This document shows positions 34,379 to 45,000 of a DNA stretch of 64,000 bases, one piece after another. How positions within the stretch are numbered: the stretch's first letter is position 1; each line of letters starts with the position of its first letter. This DNA comes from Parapedobacter indicus (GTDB lineage Bacteria > Bacteroidota > Bacteroidia > Sphingobacteriales > Sphingobacteriaceae). The stretch spans positions 186,001 to 250,000 of the forward strand of contig NZ_FOQO01000007.1 of assembly GCF_900113765.1 (NCBI RefSeq), in the 5' to 3' direction. Made by a program: the position numbers and the translations under genes. The notes beneath the pieces are model-generated. The model saw only the letters and a program-made list of their open reading frames with translations, did no database searches and was not told the DNA's origin.

Positions 34379-35401
34379 TTAGCTGTGTAAGCTCTCCAGG
34401 CTCAATACGATTTTTCCAAACTGAGACGAGTTGTCCATATTCCGAATCGCAGCTTCTGCATCCTCAAGCGGATAAACGCTGTCCACCATAGGCTTGATGC
34501 GATGATCGTTGACAAAACGTAGCATGTGACTAAAATCACGCGGCGAACCCATGGTACTTCCTAATATGGAAAGTTGCTTCCAGAAGATCTTGCGAGCATT
34601 GAGTGGCGGAATGTTTCCAGCCGTTCCCCCAAAGAATACGATCCGGCCTCCGGGGTTTGCGAGGTCAAGATGGTGCGCGAACCCATCTCCCAGCGCACTG
34701 TCTACAATTACATCGAATCCACCTGCATCTTCTCGTAATTGTTGTGACCAGTTTTCATCCGTATATAACACACCCCCCTTTGCTCCCAATGCGATTGCCT
34801 GCTCAATTTTTATCGGACTTCCCGAGGTGACGTATACTTCCGCGTCAACATGTAACGCCCATTGCAGGGCAAAAGACGCCACACCGCCCCCGATACCGAC
34901 GATCAGCACTTTTTCACCAGCTACCAAGTTGGCCCGACTGAAAAGAGACCGGTATGCAGTAAGTCCGCCGAGGGGTAAAGCTGCGGCTTCCTCAAAAGAA
35001 AGATGCCGGGGTTTCTCATGCAGATTTTCAACGGGCACACGCACGTATTCTGCAAAAGTCCCATCCTGGGGCAGGCCCAGGATGGACGAAGTCTTCTGCT
35101 GAAAGCCCTCGTGCGCACCCCACTCAATCGATGGATTGATGATAACGGCTTTGCCAATCCATGCATTATCCGCACCTGCGCCCACCGCTTCAACGATACC
35201 CGCACCGTCAGACCCCAAAATAATGGGGAATTTTAGTCCAGCATATTGCCCTTGTTGTATCCACCAATCCCGGCGATTAAATGCCGCTGCTTTAACACGT
35301 ATCAAGGCTTCTCGGTTACCCAATTGGGGCGCAGGCACATCCTGCAACACTAACGGCTCTTTCTCTCCGTGAAGGACAATTGCTTTCATTTTATTAGACA
35401 T
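34379..35401 (-). CDS. Medium-chain (MDR) alcohol dehydrogenase / quinone oxidoreductase-like protein
   Basis: A 340-residue NAD(P)-dependent oxidoreductase. The N-terminal GroES-like domain has AFNRRDWWIQQGQY and FPIILGSDGAGIVEAVG; the nucleotide-binding domain contains VLIVGIGGGVASFALQ and later GRIVFFGGTAG. The usual structural-zinc cysteines are absent, so it resembles zinc-free quinone oxidoreductases or enoyl reductases. The true start may be the ATG four codons in (MKAIVLHG, 35389), which is the usual beginning for this family. Substrate is unknown. Confidence 0.88.
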   Translation of the reverse strand: MSNKMKAIVLHGEKEPLVLQDVPAPQLGNREALIRVKAAAFNRRDWWIQQGQYAGLKFPIILGSDGAGIVEAVGAGADNAWIGKAVIINPSIEWGAHEGFQQKTSSILGLPQDGTFAEYVRVPVENLHEKPRHLSFEEAAALPLGGLTAYRSLFSRANLVAGEKVLIVGIGGGVASFALQWALHVDAEVYVTSGSPIKIEQAIALGAKGGVLYTDENWSQQLREDAGGFDVIVDSALGDGFAHHLDLANPGGRIVFFGGTAGNIPPLNARKIFWKQLSILGSTMGSPRDFSHMLRFVNDHRIKPMVDSVYPLEDAEAAIRNMDNSSQFGKIVLSLESLHS

Positions 35402-35483
35402 GAGACATCGCTATCAGCTATCGGGTGTCAGCTTTCAAATTAAACTCAGGGATTTTCCGTCTTCGGGCCTATAAAGCCAAAAA

Positions 35484-35520
35484 AAGCGGCTCATATAAAA
35501 ATATAGGCCGCTTCTTTTTA
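35484..35520 (-). terminator. Intrinsic terminator downstream of superoxide dismutase
   Basis: Arms AAGCGGC and GCCGCTT enclose an AT-rich, partly self-complementary loop. On the minus strand the stem is followed by a run of seven T, right after the sod stop codon at 35532. Confidence 0.75.
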
Positions 35521-35531
35521 TTTCTTACTTT

Positions 35532-36143
35532 TTATTTTTTGGCATCCGCATAGCGTTGGGCTACCGCATTCCAATCGATTACATTGAAAATTGCTTCTAA
35601 ATAACCCGGACGTTTGTTTTGATACTTTAGGTAGTAGGCGTGTTCCCACACATCAATACCTAATATAGGGGTACCTTTTACTTCTGCGATATCAAATAGC
35701 GGATTGTCTTGATTGGCGGTAGATGTCACCTGCAATTTGCCTGAGCCATCCACAACGAGCCAAGCCCATCCCGAACCGAAACGGGTAGCTCCTGCTTCCT
35801 GCAGTTTCTTTTTCAACTCATCAAATGAGCCAAACGCTGCATCAATGGCTGCAGCCAGATCGCCCGAAGGCGCGCCTCCACCGTTTGATGAAAGAATCGT
35901 CCAAAATAACGAGTGATTGTAATGCCCACCACCATTATTGCGCACAGCTGCGGGGTATTTGGAAATGTTTTTGCAAATTTCTTCAATCGTCAAATTCTCC
36001 GCATCGGTACCTGCAATGGCTTTATTGAGATTGTCTACATAAGCTTGGTGATGCTTACCATGATGAATTTCCATGGTTTCCTTGTCGATATGAGGTTCTA
36101 ATGCATCTGAGGCGTAAGGTAACGCCGGTAATTCAAAAGCCAT
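35532..36143 (-). CDS. Superoxide dismutase, Fe/Mn family
   Basis: A 203-residue enzyme that converts superoxide to peroxide and oxygen. Metal ligands fit His in [13 protein letters not shown], His in GHYNHSLFW, and Asp plus His in [15 protein letters not shown]. Length is normal. Whether it uses Fe or Mn cannot be decided by eye. It has no signal peptide and so is cytoplasmic. It has its own promoter and terminator. Confidence 0.96.
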   Translation of the reverse strand: MAFELPALPYASDALEPHIDKETMEIHHGKHHQAYVDNLNKAIAGTDAENLTIEEICKNISKYPAAVRNNGGGHYNHSLFWTILSSNGGGAPSGDLAAAIDAAFGSFDELKKKLQEAGATRFGSGWAWLVVDGSGKLQVTSTANQDNPLFDIAEVKGTPILGIDVWEHAYYLKYQNKRPGYLEAIFNVIDWNAVAQRYADAKK

Positions 36144-36184
36144 AATATGTTATTTTTAATTAAAAATTAGTTATTAGTGTTGGA

Positions 36185-36215
36185 CAAACTTAGCGAATGT
36201 TGCCCACAAAAGCAA
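36185..36215 (-). promoter_or_regulatory. Promoter of the superoxide dismutase gene
   Basis: On the minus strand TTG (36215-36213), 20 bases, then TAAGTTTG (36192-36185). The predicted transcript start near 36178 gives a leader of about 35 bases. Confidence 0.65.
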
Positions 36216-36310
36216 CTCTATTGATCGGATGTTGGCCGCTTAAAAGCAACCCTGTTGGCATAACTAACGATTATCCACGCAAATTTGTTTTTGAAATAAA
36301 TCGTTAACGA

Positions 36311-36787
36311 TTACTTAATACGTTTATTACGAAAAAATGACGTGATCAGTCCGGCACATTCGACTTCCAATACACCACGCATTAGTGTTGTCTTGGGATG
36401 CAGCACGTTGCTATAACCCAAGTTGGAAAAACCACGCTTTTCATCCCGTGCTCCAAACACAATACGCGTGATCTGAGTCCAATACGCTGCACCTGCGCAC
36501 ATGACACAAGGTTCAATGGTCACATACAAGGTACAATTGTGCAAATATTTACCTCCCACATAATTAGCCGCTGCGGTAAACGCCTGCATCTCGGCATGAG
36601 CGGTCACATCATTCAACCGCTCTGTCAGGTTGTGGCCACGCCCGATGACCCGGCCATTGGATACGATAACCGCACCAATCGGAACTTCCCCCTGCTCCAA
36701 CGCTTTATGAGCTTCCTTCAGCGCTTCTTTCATGTATATTTCATCGGAAACCGCGTCACTCGCTTCTTCAAAGTTGATGTATTTCAT
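36311..36787 (-). CDS. TadA-like nucleoside/tRNA adenosine deaminase
   Basis: A 158-residue zinc deaminase. The zinc site and proton-shuttle Glu are in VTAHAEMQAF (HAE) and IEPCVMCAGA (PCxxC). Sequence around VPIGAVIVSNGRVIGRGHN and RIVFGARDEKRG fits the tRNA-specific adenosine deaminase family, which makes inosine 34 in tRNA-Arg; a guanine deaminase role cannot be ruled out. It lies 22 bases after the CsaA-like gene and is probably on the same transcript. Confidence 0.9.
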   Translation of the reverse strand: MKYINFEEASDAVSDEIYMKEALKEAHKALEQGEVPIGAVIVSNGRVIGRGHNLTERLNDVTAHAEMQAFTAAANYVGGKYLHNCTLYVTIEPCVMCAGAAYWTQITRIVFGARDEKRGFSNLGYSNVLHPKTTLMRGVLEVECAGLITSFFRNKRIK

Positions 36788-36809
36788 TCGCCTTCAGACT
36801 TTCCCTGCT

Positions 36810-37148
36810 TCAAATCAATTTGGCTCCATTGGGAACCCTTCGTTCCACGGTACTTAGCACGATATCACCCTTTTCATCGGGAAATCCCGTGATAAGGCAC
36901 TCCGACATGAAATCAGCTATTTGTTTCTTCGGAAAGTTAACCACACCAATTACTTGCTTCCCCAACAGGTCTTCCTTGCTGTAATGCTTGGTAATCTGTG
37001 CGCTGCTTTGGCGCACTCCCAGTTCTTCGCCAAAATCGACTTGCAACTTATAGGCTGGCTTTTTCGCTTTGGGAAACTCCAAAACACCGATAATAGTGCC
37101 TACATGCAATGCCACCTTTTCAAAGTCCTGCCAGGAGATTTCTTCCAT
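36810..37148 (-). CDS. CsaA-like tRNA-binding domain protein
   Basis: A 112-residue OB-fold protein of the CsaA / EMAP-II tRNA-binding type ([32 protein letters not shown], then [24 protein letters not shown]). Such proteins bind tRNA or serve as export chaperones. I prefer ATG 37148 ([11 protein letters not shown]); a GTG four codons upstream starts on the last base of the previous stop codon. It is coupled to the CsbD-like gene upstream and the deaminase downstream. Confidence 0.92.
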   Translation of the reverse strand: MEEISWQDFEKVALHVGTIIGVLEFPKAKKPAYKLQVDFGEELGVRQSSAQITKHYSKEDLLGKQVIGVVNFPKKQIADFMSECLITGFPDEKGDIVLSTVERRVPNGAKLI

Positions 37149-37159
37149 CGATGTTTTCA

Positions 37160-37375
37160 CTAAACTCGATTGCTTTCTAAATCAACCAATCCTTTTTTTA
37201 AGGTAAAGAGCACATAGTCGCGCGTACGTTTCACCCGGTTCGCTAGTCGGCTGATCAATTCGTCCTCTTTCCCCTGCTCAAAAGCAAGATCTTCATCAGA
37301 AAGATGATTGTATTTCCGCCTGAACTTCTCTTTCAATATTCGCCATTCCTCGGGAGTAATGCTGATTGTTGCCAT
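37160..37375 (-). CDS. Small CsbD-like / stress-type protein
   Basis: A 71-residue acidic-basic helical protein. The pattern [36 protein letters not shown], only parts of which I compare here, resembles CsbD-like proteins (W-x-x-L-K, then L-x-x-x-D-L, then G-K-x-x-x-L). The promoter ahead predicts a transcript start near 37387, downstream of a possible earlier ATG, so ATG 37375 is the start. It heads a three-gene run with the CsaA-like protein and the deaminase. Function is unknown. Confidence 0.8.
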   Translation of the reverse strand: MATISITPEEWRILKEKFRRKYNHLSDEDLAFEQGKEDELISRLANRVKRTRDYVLFTLKKGLVDLESNRV

Positions 37376-37393
37376 AACTTTAGTATTTGACCA

Positions 37394-37424
37394 CAAACTT
37401 AGTCAACTTGCCATTTATATCCAA
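37394..37424 (-). promoter_or_regulatory. Promoter of the CsbD-like / CsaA-like / TadA-like run
   Basis: On the minus strand TTG (37424-37422), 20 bases, then TAAGTTTG (37401-37394). The transcript start near 37387 excludes the upstream ATG at 37396 and fixes the start at 37375. Confidence 0.65.
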
Positions 37425-37576
37425 GCCGTCTTACGACGACTCGATTTGCAAACCTGGCACGTGTTAAGTCCCGTCTATGATCTGATTTTGGAAAATTCGG
37501 CTTGAATTTTGCGGTTGACCCTCCGAACAGTTTTATTATACCGTTACATTACTTAAAAATTAAACGAATTATCGCT

Positions 37577-38173
37577 ATGAAAAAGTACTTTATGATCGCT
37601 TTGCTTGTAACATCGACAATTTGGGGAGCAAATGCCCAATTATTGCCGAGTTTGCAATTTGGCGTAAAAGCGGGGTTAAACTTCTCCAGCTTAAAATCGG
37701 AAGAAGGGGGTTGGCTTGACGCGAGTACACGGACCGGTTATCAAGCCGGTGTTTGGGCACGCATTGGTGGTGCAGGTGTTCACTTCCAGCCCGAACTTTA
37801 TGTAACAGGCAAAAGTTCTGAAGCAAAATTGGTTGAAGAAAATGAAGAAGGAAAGGTATCCTTTACGTCGCTGGATTTGCCACTGTTATTAGGCACGCGC
37901 ATCGGTTTAGGCCCTGCGGGATTGCGTATCGTAGCCGGACCGGTGGTATCGTTTGTAGTGGATAAGAACATCGGTCAATCACTACAACAAGTAACTGAAT
38001 TTGGTGAGTACAAAAACCAAGCATGGGCAGTAACCGGCGGACTGGGCCTTGACATCAGCAATTTTCGGGTAGACTTGCGGTATGAACATGGGCTTAGTGA
38101 GCTCAGCAAAAACGAAAGTGCCCCTCAAAAACTAAATCTTTGGACTGTCGGAGTCGGCTATAGATTGTTTTAA
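37577..38173 (+). CDS. Outer-membrane beta-barrel (porin-family) protein
   Basis: A 198-residue exported protein. The signal peptide (about 1-21, ending ANAQ) follows ATG 37577; an in-frame ATG 25 codons upstream gives no signal peptide. The mature part shows alternating beta strands (FGVKAGLNFSSLK, GLDISNFRVDLRYEHGLSEL) and ends in an aromatic residue (VGVGYRLF), typical of 8-stranded OmpX/OmpA-like barrels (PorT/outer_membrane_beta_barrel family). Function is unknown. A strong terminator follows. Confidence 0.9.
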   Translation: MKKYFMIALLVTSTIWGANAQLLPSLQFGVKAGLNFSSLKSEEGGWLDASTRTGYQAGVWARIGGAGVHFQPELYVTGKSSEAKLVEENEEGKVSFTSLDLPLLLGTRIGLGPAGLRIVAGPVVSFVVDKNIGQSLQQVTEFGEYKNQAWAVTGGLGLDISNFRVDLRYEHGLSELSKNESAPQKLNLWTVGVGYRLF

Positions 38174-38200
38174 TCCTACTCCGAAAGCTATTTTCTAAAA

Positions 38201-38232
38201 ATCCATGCCGCTTTCCGGCATGGATTTTTTTA
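38201..38232 (+). terminator. Intrinsic terminator after the outer-membrane protein gene
   Basis: A perfect 10-base stem (38201-38210 with 38216-38225), a five-base loop and a following T run (to 38231) form a classical intrinsic terminator. Confidence 0.92.
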
Positions 38233-38251
38233 TAGACAACCCGCAAAAAAC

Positions 38252-38266
38252 TTAGAACAGTTCTAA
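38252..38266. promoter_or_regulatory. 15-base near-perfect palindrome upstream of sdhC
   Basis: TTAGAACAGTTCTAA has seven-base arms around one central base. It lies about 7 bases before a degenerate -7 box (TATTTTG, 38273-38279), inside the promoter spacer or -33 region of the sdh operon. The form fits the binding site of a dimeric regulator. No regulator gene for it is obvious nearby. Confidence 0.5.
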
Positions 38267-38349
38267 ATTAACTATTTTGCTTGTTTGTTTTTACCGAGTA
38301 TTAAATCAATTGGTAGATTTGCTTACCAAAAGCAAAATAATCGAGGAGA

Positions 38350-39123
38350 ATGAGCAAGTCAAAACATCTGCTTTCTTCATCACTGGGGAAAAAGCTGATA
38401 ATGAGTTTAACAGGTCTGTTCTTATGTACATTCCTAATCGTCCACCTGGCCGGCAACCTGCAGTTGTTTTACGATGACCAAGGCAAAGCTTTCAACGACT
38501 ATGCCCATTTCATGACCCACTTTACACCCATCCGAATCGTTTCCTATTTGTTATATGCGTCCATCGTAATACATGCGATTTATGCGCTGCTATTGACTAT
38601 CCATAACCGGAAAGCCAGGCCCGTGAGCTATGCGGTATATCGCGGATCTGAAAATAGCGCATGGAGTTCACGTAACATGGGAATACTAGGCACCGTATTA
38701 TTGGTTTTCATCGTTACGCACATGAGCAATTTCTGGTGGAAATACCACAACGATGGTGTCCCGTATATTGAATACCGTACCGATCTTGCTACCCAAGAAA
38801 CCACGGTAACTGAGTTGATCGGAGATGAGTATACGGATTATGTCAAGTACATCGACAATGATGTGGAGGTACTCAAGGCAAAGGATTTATATAAACAGGT
38901 TCAGTTTACATTTAAAAACTGGCTCTTGGTTGCGTTTTATGTACTCGCAATGGCTGCCCTGTCATTCCACCTAATCCATGGCTTTAAAAGTGCCTTTCAA
39001 ACCCTGGGATTTGACCACAGGAAATATGCTCCGGTCATTCGGTTTCTGGGGATCTGGTTATTCGGGGTCGTTATCCCGATAGCATTCGCAGCGATGCCTT
39101 TGTATTTTTATTTTTCCAGCTAA
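38350..39123 (+). CDS. sdhC: Succinate dehydrogenase cytochrome b subunit (b558 type)
   Basis: A 257-residue membrane anchor of complex II with five transmembrane helices (GLFLCTFLIVHLAGN, IVSYLLYASIVIHAIYALLL, NMGILGTVLLVFIVTHMSNF, NWLLVAFYVLAMAALSFHLIHGF, FLGIWLFGVVIPIAFAAMP). Histidines in VHLAGN, VIHAIY, VTHMSN and LIHGF can bind two hemes, as in the Bacillus/Wolinella di-heme type. The loop between helices 3 and 4 (about residues 128-195) is unusually long and acidic. First gene of sdhCAB. Confidence 0.94.
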   Translation: MSKSKHLLSSSLGKKLIMSLTGLFLCTFLIVHLAGNLQLFYDDQGKAFNDYAHFMTHFTPIRIVSYLLYASIVIHAIYALLLTIHNRKARPVSYAVYRGSENSAWSSRNMGILGTVLLVFIVTHMSNFWWKYHNDGVPYIEYRTDLATQETTVTELIGDEYTDYVKYIDNDVEVLKAKDLYKQVQFTFKNWLLVAFYVLAMAALSFHLIHGFKSAFQTLGFDHRKYAPVIRFLGIWLFGVVIPIAFAAMPLYFYFSS

Positions 39124-39174
39124 GCGATTCACGATGCCCCATCGCGGGCATATTGATATAATGGATATTACACT

Positions 39175-41106
39175 ATGTTAGATTCAAAAGTACCAGCAGG
39201 GCCCTTGGCCGAAAAATGGTCGAAACATAAGTTCAATCTGAAACTGGTCAACCCGGCTAATAAGCGGAAATACACCATCATTGTAGTAGGCACAGGATTG
39301 GCTGGATCTTCCGCCGCCGCATCACTGGCTGAATTGGGATACAACGTCAAGGCTTTTTGTTATCAGGATAGTCCCAGGCGGGCACACTCTATTGCTGCCC
39401 AGGGAGGAATCAATGCGGCGAAGAACTATCAAAATGATGGAGATAGCGTATTCCGACTGTTTTACGATACCGTAAAGGGGGGCGATTATCGCTCCCGCGA
39501 AGCCAACGTGCACCGCTTGGCGGAAGTATCGGTAAACATCATCGACCAATGTGTGGCACAAGGGGTACCGTTCGCCCGTGAATATGGAGGACTGCTGGAT
39601 AATCGTTCTTTCGGTGGTGCACAGGTATCCCGTACGTTCTACGCACGTGGGCAAACAGGGCAACAGTTACTTTTGGGCGCTTATTCCGCATTAAACCGCC
39701 AAATCAACAAAGGCACGGTAAAAATGTATAACCGGCATGAAATGCTGGATTTGGTAACCATCGACGGACACGCCCGCGGTATCATTACCCGCGATATGGT
39801 TACCGGCGCGATCGAATCACACGAAGGTCATGCGGTGTTATTATGCACAGGCGGGTATGGCAACGTATTCTTCCTATCGACCAACGCGATGGGCTGCAAC
39901 GTGACAGCAGCTTGGCGCGCGCATAAGCGGGGAGCTCTCTTTGCCAATCCCTGCTATACACAGATTCACCCTACCTGTATTCCGGTGACGGGCGATCACC
40001 AATCCAAACTAACGCTAATGTCCGAGTCACTGCGAAACGATGGCCGTGTGTGGGTACCTAAAACGGTTGAATTGGCACAGAAGCTGCGCAAAGGAGAACT
40101 AAAAATAGCCGATATCAAGGAGCAGGATCGCGATTACTACCTTGAGCGTAAATATCCGTCATTCGGCAACCTCGTGCCTCGTGACGTAGCTTCGCGCAAT
40201 GCCAAGGAGGTAGTAGACGAAGGACGCGGCGTTGGGGCCTCGGGTATCGCCGTATTCCTCGACTTCGAAGATGCGATTAAGCGCTTGGGCGAGGATACTG
40301 TACGTGCCAAATATGGCAATTTGTTTGATATGTACTATCAGATTACGGACGAAAATCCGTATAAACAACCCATGCGTATTTATCCTGCAGTGCATTATAC
40401 CATGGGAGGAGTTTGGGTAGATTATAACCTGATGACTACCGTACCCGGTTTGTATGCATTGGGAGAATGTAACTTTTCAGACCATGGTGCCAACCGCTTA
40501 GGTGCCTCCGCTTTAATGCAGGGACTCGCCGATGGATATTTTGTGATCCCGTATACAGTTGGTGATTACCTGGCTGGATTGGGCTTTGCTCCGGTAGATA
40601 AAAACCACCCGAATTTCGAAATAACACGCACGGAAGTAGAAAAACGTGTACGTAAGCTGCTCTCGCTCAAGGGAAGCAAAACGGTGGATGACATCCATAA
40701 AAAACTCGGCCACATCATGTGGGAGTATTGCGGTATGGCACGAAACGAGGCCGGGCTTACCAAAGCGAAAGGGCTTATACAAGAGCTTCGCAGGGAATTC
40801 TGGAATGACGTGACCGTACTGGGAGAAAATGAGGAGATGAATCAGTCGCTCGAAAAAGCAGGTCGTGTAGCTGACTTTCTGGAATTAGGCGAACTGATGG
40901 TAGACGACGCGCTGAATCGTCGTGAATCCTGCGGCGGACACTTTCGCGAAGAAAGTCAAACCGAAGAAGGCGAGGCCAAACGTAACGATGAGGACTTCAG
41001 TTATGTTGCCGCATGGGAATATAAAGGTGAGGATCAGCCCGAAGTGCTACACAAAGAAGCCTTGGTATTTGAGAATGTCAAATTGACACAACGAAGCTAT
41101 AAATGA
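39175..41106 (+). CDS. sdhA: Succinate dehydrogenase / fumarate reductase flavoprotein subunit
   Basis: A 643-residue flavoprotein of complex II. The FAD-binding Rossmann motif is [19 protein letters not shown], and the covalent FAD histidine lies in [18 protein letters not shown]. Active-site elements are [21 protein letters not shown] and [11 protein letters not shown], with [19 protein letters not shown] near the C-terminal part of the FAD domain. It oxidizes succinate to fumarate in the TCA cycle. The gene lies 51 bases after sdhC; the following spacer has short tandem repeats. Confidence 0.97.
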   Translation: MLDSKVPAGPLAEKWSKHKFNLKLVNPANKRKYTIIVVGTGLAGSSAAASLAELGYNVKAFCYQDSPRRAHSIAAQGGINAAKNYQNDGDSVFRLFYDTVKGGDYRSREANVHRLAEVSVNIIDQCVAQGVPFAREYGGLLDNRSFGGAQVSRTFYARGQTGQQLLLGAYSALNRQINKGTVKMYNRHEMLDLVTIDGHARGIITRDMVTGAIESHEGHAVLLCTGGYGNVFFLSTNAMGCNVTAAWRAHKRGALFANPCYTQIHPTCIPVTGDHQSKLTLMSESLRNDGRVWVPKTVELAQKLRKGELKIADIKEQDRDYYLERKYPSFGNLVPRDVASRNAKEVVDEGRGVGASGIAVFLDFEDAIKRLGEDTVRAKYGNLFDMYYQITDENPYKQPMRIYPAVHYTMGGVWVDYNLMTTVPGLYALGECNFSDHGANRLGASALMQGLADGYFVIPYTVGDYLAGLGFAPVDKNHPNFEITRTEVEKRVRKLLSLKGSKTVDDIHKKLGHIMWEYCGMARNEAGLTKAKGLIQELRREFWNDVTVLGENEEMNQSLEKAGRVADFLELGELMVDDALNRRESCGGHFREESQTEEGEAKRNDEDFSYVAAWEYKGEDQPEVLHKEALVFENVKLTQRSYK

Positions 41107-41209
41107 TTGTAGATTGTAGACTATAGGTTTTACATGACACATCTAGCCTACAATTGGAATAGGCTTTATGAGACTGTAAATCTAACATCGTAAGTCTAAA
41201 ATCGTAAAT
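41105..41209. repeat. Short tandem repeats in the sdhA-sdhB spacer
   Basis: The 112-base spacer begins with two copies of the 7-mer GATTGTA (41105-41118), the first overlapping the sdhA stop. Later a 14-base unit GTAAATCTAACATC is repeated as GTAAGTCTAAAATC and then started a third time (41176-41209). No coding frame is seen. Such low-complexity spacers occur in Bacteroidota genomes; a function in mRNA processing between sdhA and sdhB is only speculation. Confidence 0.6.
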
Positions 41210-41218
41210 AAAGAAGTA

Positions 41219-41989
41219 ATGAGTGGAAACATGAACCTGACGCTGAAGGTATGGCGTCAAAAAAACGACAAAACTCGGGGAAAATTTGTAACCTACCAAG
41301 CCAACGGTATATCGTCGGATATGTCTTTTCTGGAAATGCTTGACGTTGTCAACGAAGATCTGGTGCGGAAAGGCGAAGACCCCATCCACTTTGACCACGA
41401 TTGTAGGGAAGGTATTTGCGGAATGTGTTCCCTACACATTAACGGCAGACCACACGGGCCGAAACAAGGCACCACAACGTGCCAACTGCATATGCGCAGT
41501 TTTCACGACGGCCAGACCATTGTTATCGAACCGTGGAGAGCTGCGGCCTTTCCCGTTATTAAAGATCTAGCGGTTGATCGTTCAGCCTTTGACCGCATCC
41601 AGCAAGCCGGCGGATATATTAATGTAAATACCGGTGGCGTACCGGATGCCAATGGCATCCCGATTCCAAAAATTGTGGCTGACGAGGCTTTTGAATCCGC
41701 CACCTGCATCGGTTGCGGTGCCTGCGTAGCAGCTTGCAAAAATGCATCAGCCATGCTTTTCGTTTCCGCAAAAATTTCACAATATGCGTTATTACCACAG
41801 GGTCAGACTGAGCGATACAGTCGTGCGCAGGCCATGGTGGCACAAATGGACGCAGAAGGTTTTGGCAGTTGTACCAATACAGGTGCTTGCGAAGCGGAAT
41901 GTCCCGTAGGTATCAAATTGACAAATATTGCCCGCATGAACCGTGAATACCTCGGTGCCAAAATCTTGAAGCAAGTAGAGCCTCATTGA
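41219..41989 (+). CDS. sdhB: Succinate dehydrogenase / fumarate reductase iron-sulfur subunit
   Basis: A 256-residue subunit with three clusters. The 2Fe-2S ligands lie in [15 protein letters not shown] plus the Cys in TTTCQLHM; the 4Fe-4S and 3Fe-4S ligands lie in [30 protein letters not shown]. It passes electrons from SdhA to the heme/quinone site of SdhC. Last gene of the sdhCAB operon. Confidence 0.97.
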   Translation: MSGNMNLTLKVWRQKNDKTRGKFVTYQANGISSDMSFLEMLDVVNEDLVRKGEDPIHFDHDCREGICGMCSLHINGRPHGPKQGTTTCQLHMRSFHDGQTIVIEPWRAAAFPVIKDLAVDRSAFDRIQQAGGYINVNTGGVPDANGIPIPKIVADEAFESATCIGCGACVAACKNASAMLFVSAKISQYALLPQGQTERYSRAQAMVAQMDAEGFGSCTNTGACEAECPVGIKLTNIARMNREYLGAKILKQVEPH

Positions 41990-42047
41990 TAGAATTGGCA
42001 TTTAGCGGGGAATTTGCTATTTTTACGTGATTAACCCCGTCTGAAGG

Positions 42048-45000
42048 TTGAGTACGGTCGTCAAAATAAGATTGCTGTTGTTGGTGTTAACGTTGTGTTT
42101 CATCGGCACGGCTATTTCCATTAACCTAACCTTTAACGATGAAGAGATCCTACTTTTAGATGCCGGAAAAATCCAAAATAATCTTCACAAGAAAGAACAA
42201 ATCGTTTTCAACTTTCTCGATGATACCAGCAAATTTAATGCGCTGAAAGCGATAGACACCGATGTTCAACTGACGGAAGACATTCTGGATTACTTCGTTG
42301 ATCAAAATGAAATCTATCCATTCACTTACGTAAACAGCGAATTAACGTTCTGGGGGACGGATACATTCGTTCCCAAAACCGATGCAGGTATACGTAATGG
42401 CGTTGGTATTATTGAAACAGACAACGGATCGTATGAATCCATCAAAAAGAGCACGGGAAACTTTGCCGTCCTGTTTCTGATACCGATAAAATCAGATTTC
42501 CAAAAAAACAATGAATATTTACAAAATGTCTTCTCGAAAAACCTCATTGAGACCAATAACCTTGAAATAGCCGGATACGATGACCAGTTGATCTACAACA
42601 TTCGGAGCATAACCGGCGAATACCTATTTTCCGTCAAACTACGCGATGGGCAACATGACACCTTCTTTTCAAAACTGGAACTTGCCATGTGGTTGCTTGC
42701 AGGCTTTTGTGTCGTACTATTACTCAACATCATTTGCATATGGATGGCCAAACGGGGCTGGGTTTGGTATTCCGTTCTGTTGTTTGCTGGCGGTCTCGCC
42801 GGCATCCGCTACTTGGAACTTTACTACGGCTGGCTCGCTTCTCATTTTTATACCGGAATTTTTGATCCCAGAAATTTCGCTTCTAGTTTTCTCTTCCCCC
42901 ACCTGGGGGGGCTATTGCTCAACGTCATCGCCTTCACTTGGTTCACCGGATATCTTTTCACTTTCCGGGATCAGTTAAAAATCCCGGCATTTGGATATAC
43001 CAAAACGGGAAGCGTCGTTCTTTTGCTGTTATTCGGGCTATTCATTTATTTGGTGAGCCTGGGCATAACCAATGTATTTGCAGGATTGGTTACCAATTCA
43101 GACATAAATTTTGATGTCACCAATATATTGAACCTTACTATTTACAGTTGGATTGGAATAATTGCCCTGTGTCTGAGCGTCATGTCATTGCTCTTGCTCA
43201 TTGATTTGCTTGTTGCACTTGCTCATACACTTGTTCCGAATTCAAAAAGACTACTTTTCATTGGCATTCTATTTATTGTATGTGCTGCCGTAATACGCAA
43301 TATTTTCTTTGTTGAGTTTTCCTTTGACAATTTTCCGCTGACATTCGTCTTGCTATTTGTACTGATCGGATTACGTGGTTGGTATCTCCGTAAATGGAAA
43401 GGCCAATTTGATTTAGCTGTTTTTATTTCCACCCTGTTATTACTTGCGGCCATTACTGCCATAAAACACGATCAATTCCAGCGTAATAAAAAAGAAGAGG
43501 CACAAAAACAGGCTATTTTCAAAATGGAAGCTGTAGATGATGCCAACGCACTCGCCTTGTTCCGTGATCTGGAAAAAGAAATTGTAAAAGACCCCGTGTT
43601 GATCGAATATTTCGAATGGCCGAAGAACGAGAATCGTGATTTGCTCAATGAACACCTCAAAAGAACCTATCTAAGTGGTTATCTCTCCAAATACGAATTC
43701 GTGGCCAATGAATACAACACCAATTGGATTCCCATCGGCGAAAGTTCGGCAAGCAAGCTGGAGGCCTATCGCAATAAGGTAATATCGGGCGCCATTAAAG
43801 TATCTGAAAATTTTTATCGAGGGAACAGCCGATTTGGCAATTTTGAATATTTCGCCCAGTTGCCGGTGGAAAAAGATGGAAACCTGTTGGGTATCTTGCT
43901 GATTGAATTGCAAAATCGGTCCTTCAATCAGCTCGCCGCCTATCCCGACATTTTGATCGATAATCGAATCGATCAACGGCAGACTGAATTGGCTACGCAA
44001 TATTCTTTTGCATTTTACCGTGACGGTGCCTTAGTGAGCCAATATGGCGACTATGTTTATCCGCTTTCTTCCGAAGCATATCCTCCCGAACAACGGAAAC
44101 ACATATCACTTGGCAACAACGAAGGCTTTGATCACATGATGTATCGGCCAAACAATCGGACGTTGATTGTCATCAGCCAGCCGCAGCAAAGCAATTGGAA
44201 ACAATTGGCTGCACTTTCATTTATTTTTCTCGTCTTCCTATTCTTTGCGATACTCGCCTTCATCTCCAGGTGGTTGGTATTGACATTAAACAGCAACGAT
44301 TTCAGTTTACGGAATCTACGATGGAGTTTCTTGATTCTGACCAACCGGGTATTATACAGCACACGCATTCAAACGTTTATGGTCGTAGCGGTTGTATTTA
44401 CATTGATCGTAACTGGGATCATCACATTTTTCAGTATCAGCAGTCAGTTTAGGAAGCAACAAGAAAGCGGCGTATTAAAATATGTGGTAGACATCGCTGG
44501 ACGGCTGGAGTCCAAAATACTCAAGGAGGCAACTATCAACCGAGAAATATCCACCGATGAGCAATTCAATACCATCGCTGAATCCGTTGCTTCGGATTTA
44601 AATCTATATGGAATAGACGGACAACTGACCTACTCAACGCAACCACGCATCTATGATCTTCGTCTGACATCGCGCTACATAAATCCCAACGCATGGCTTC
44701 ACTTAGCCCGCCAGCAACGTTCGGAATTCATCCAACACGAACACATCGGCAACCTGAATTTTATTGCCGCATACGCGCCGATACGAAATGATGCATACGA
44801 ACCGGTAGCGTTTCTGAGTCTACCACATTATAGTTACCAGAAAGAGTTCGAACAAAATGTCGGACTTCTTCTCAATACATTAGTCAATATTTATGCCTTG
44901 GTTATTCTCGTACTGGGACTGTTTGCCGTATTCGTTGCCAATAAGATTACCGCTCCGTTGGCGTTGGTGCAGCGGAGCCTGGCAAAAACTAGTATCGGCA

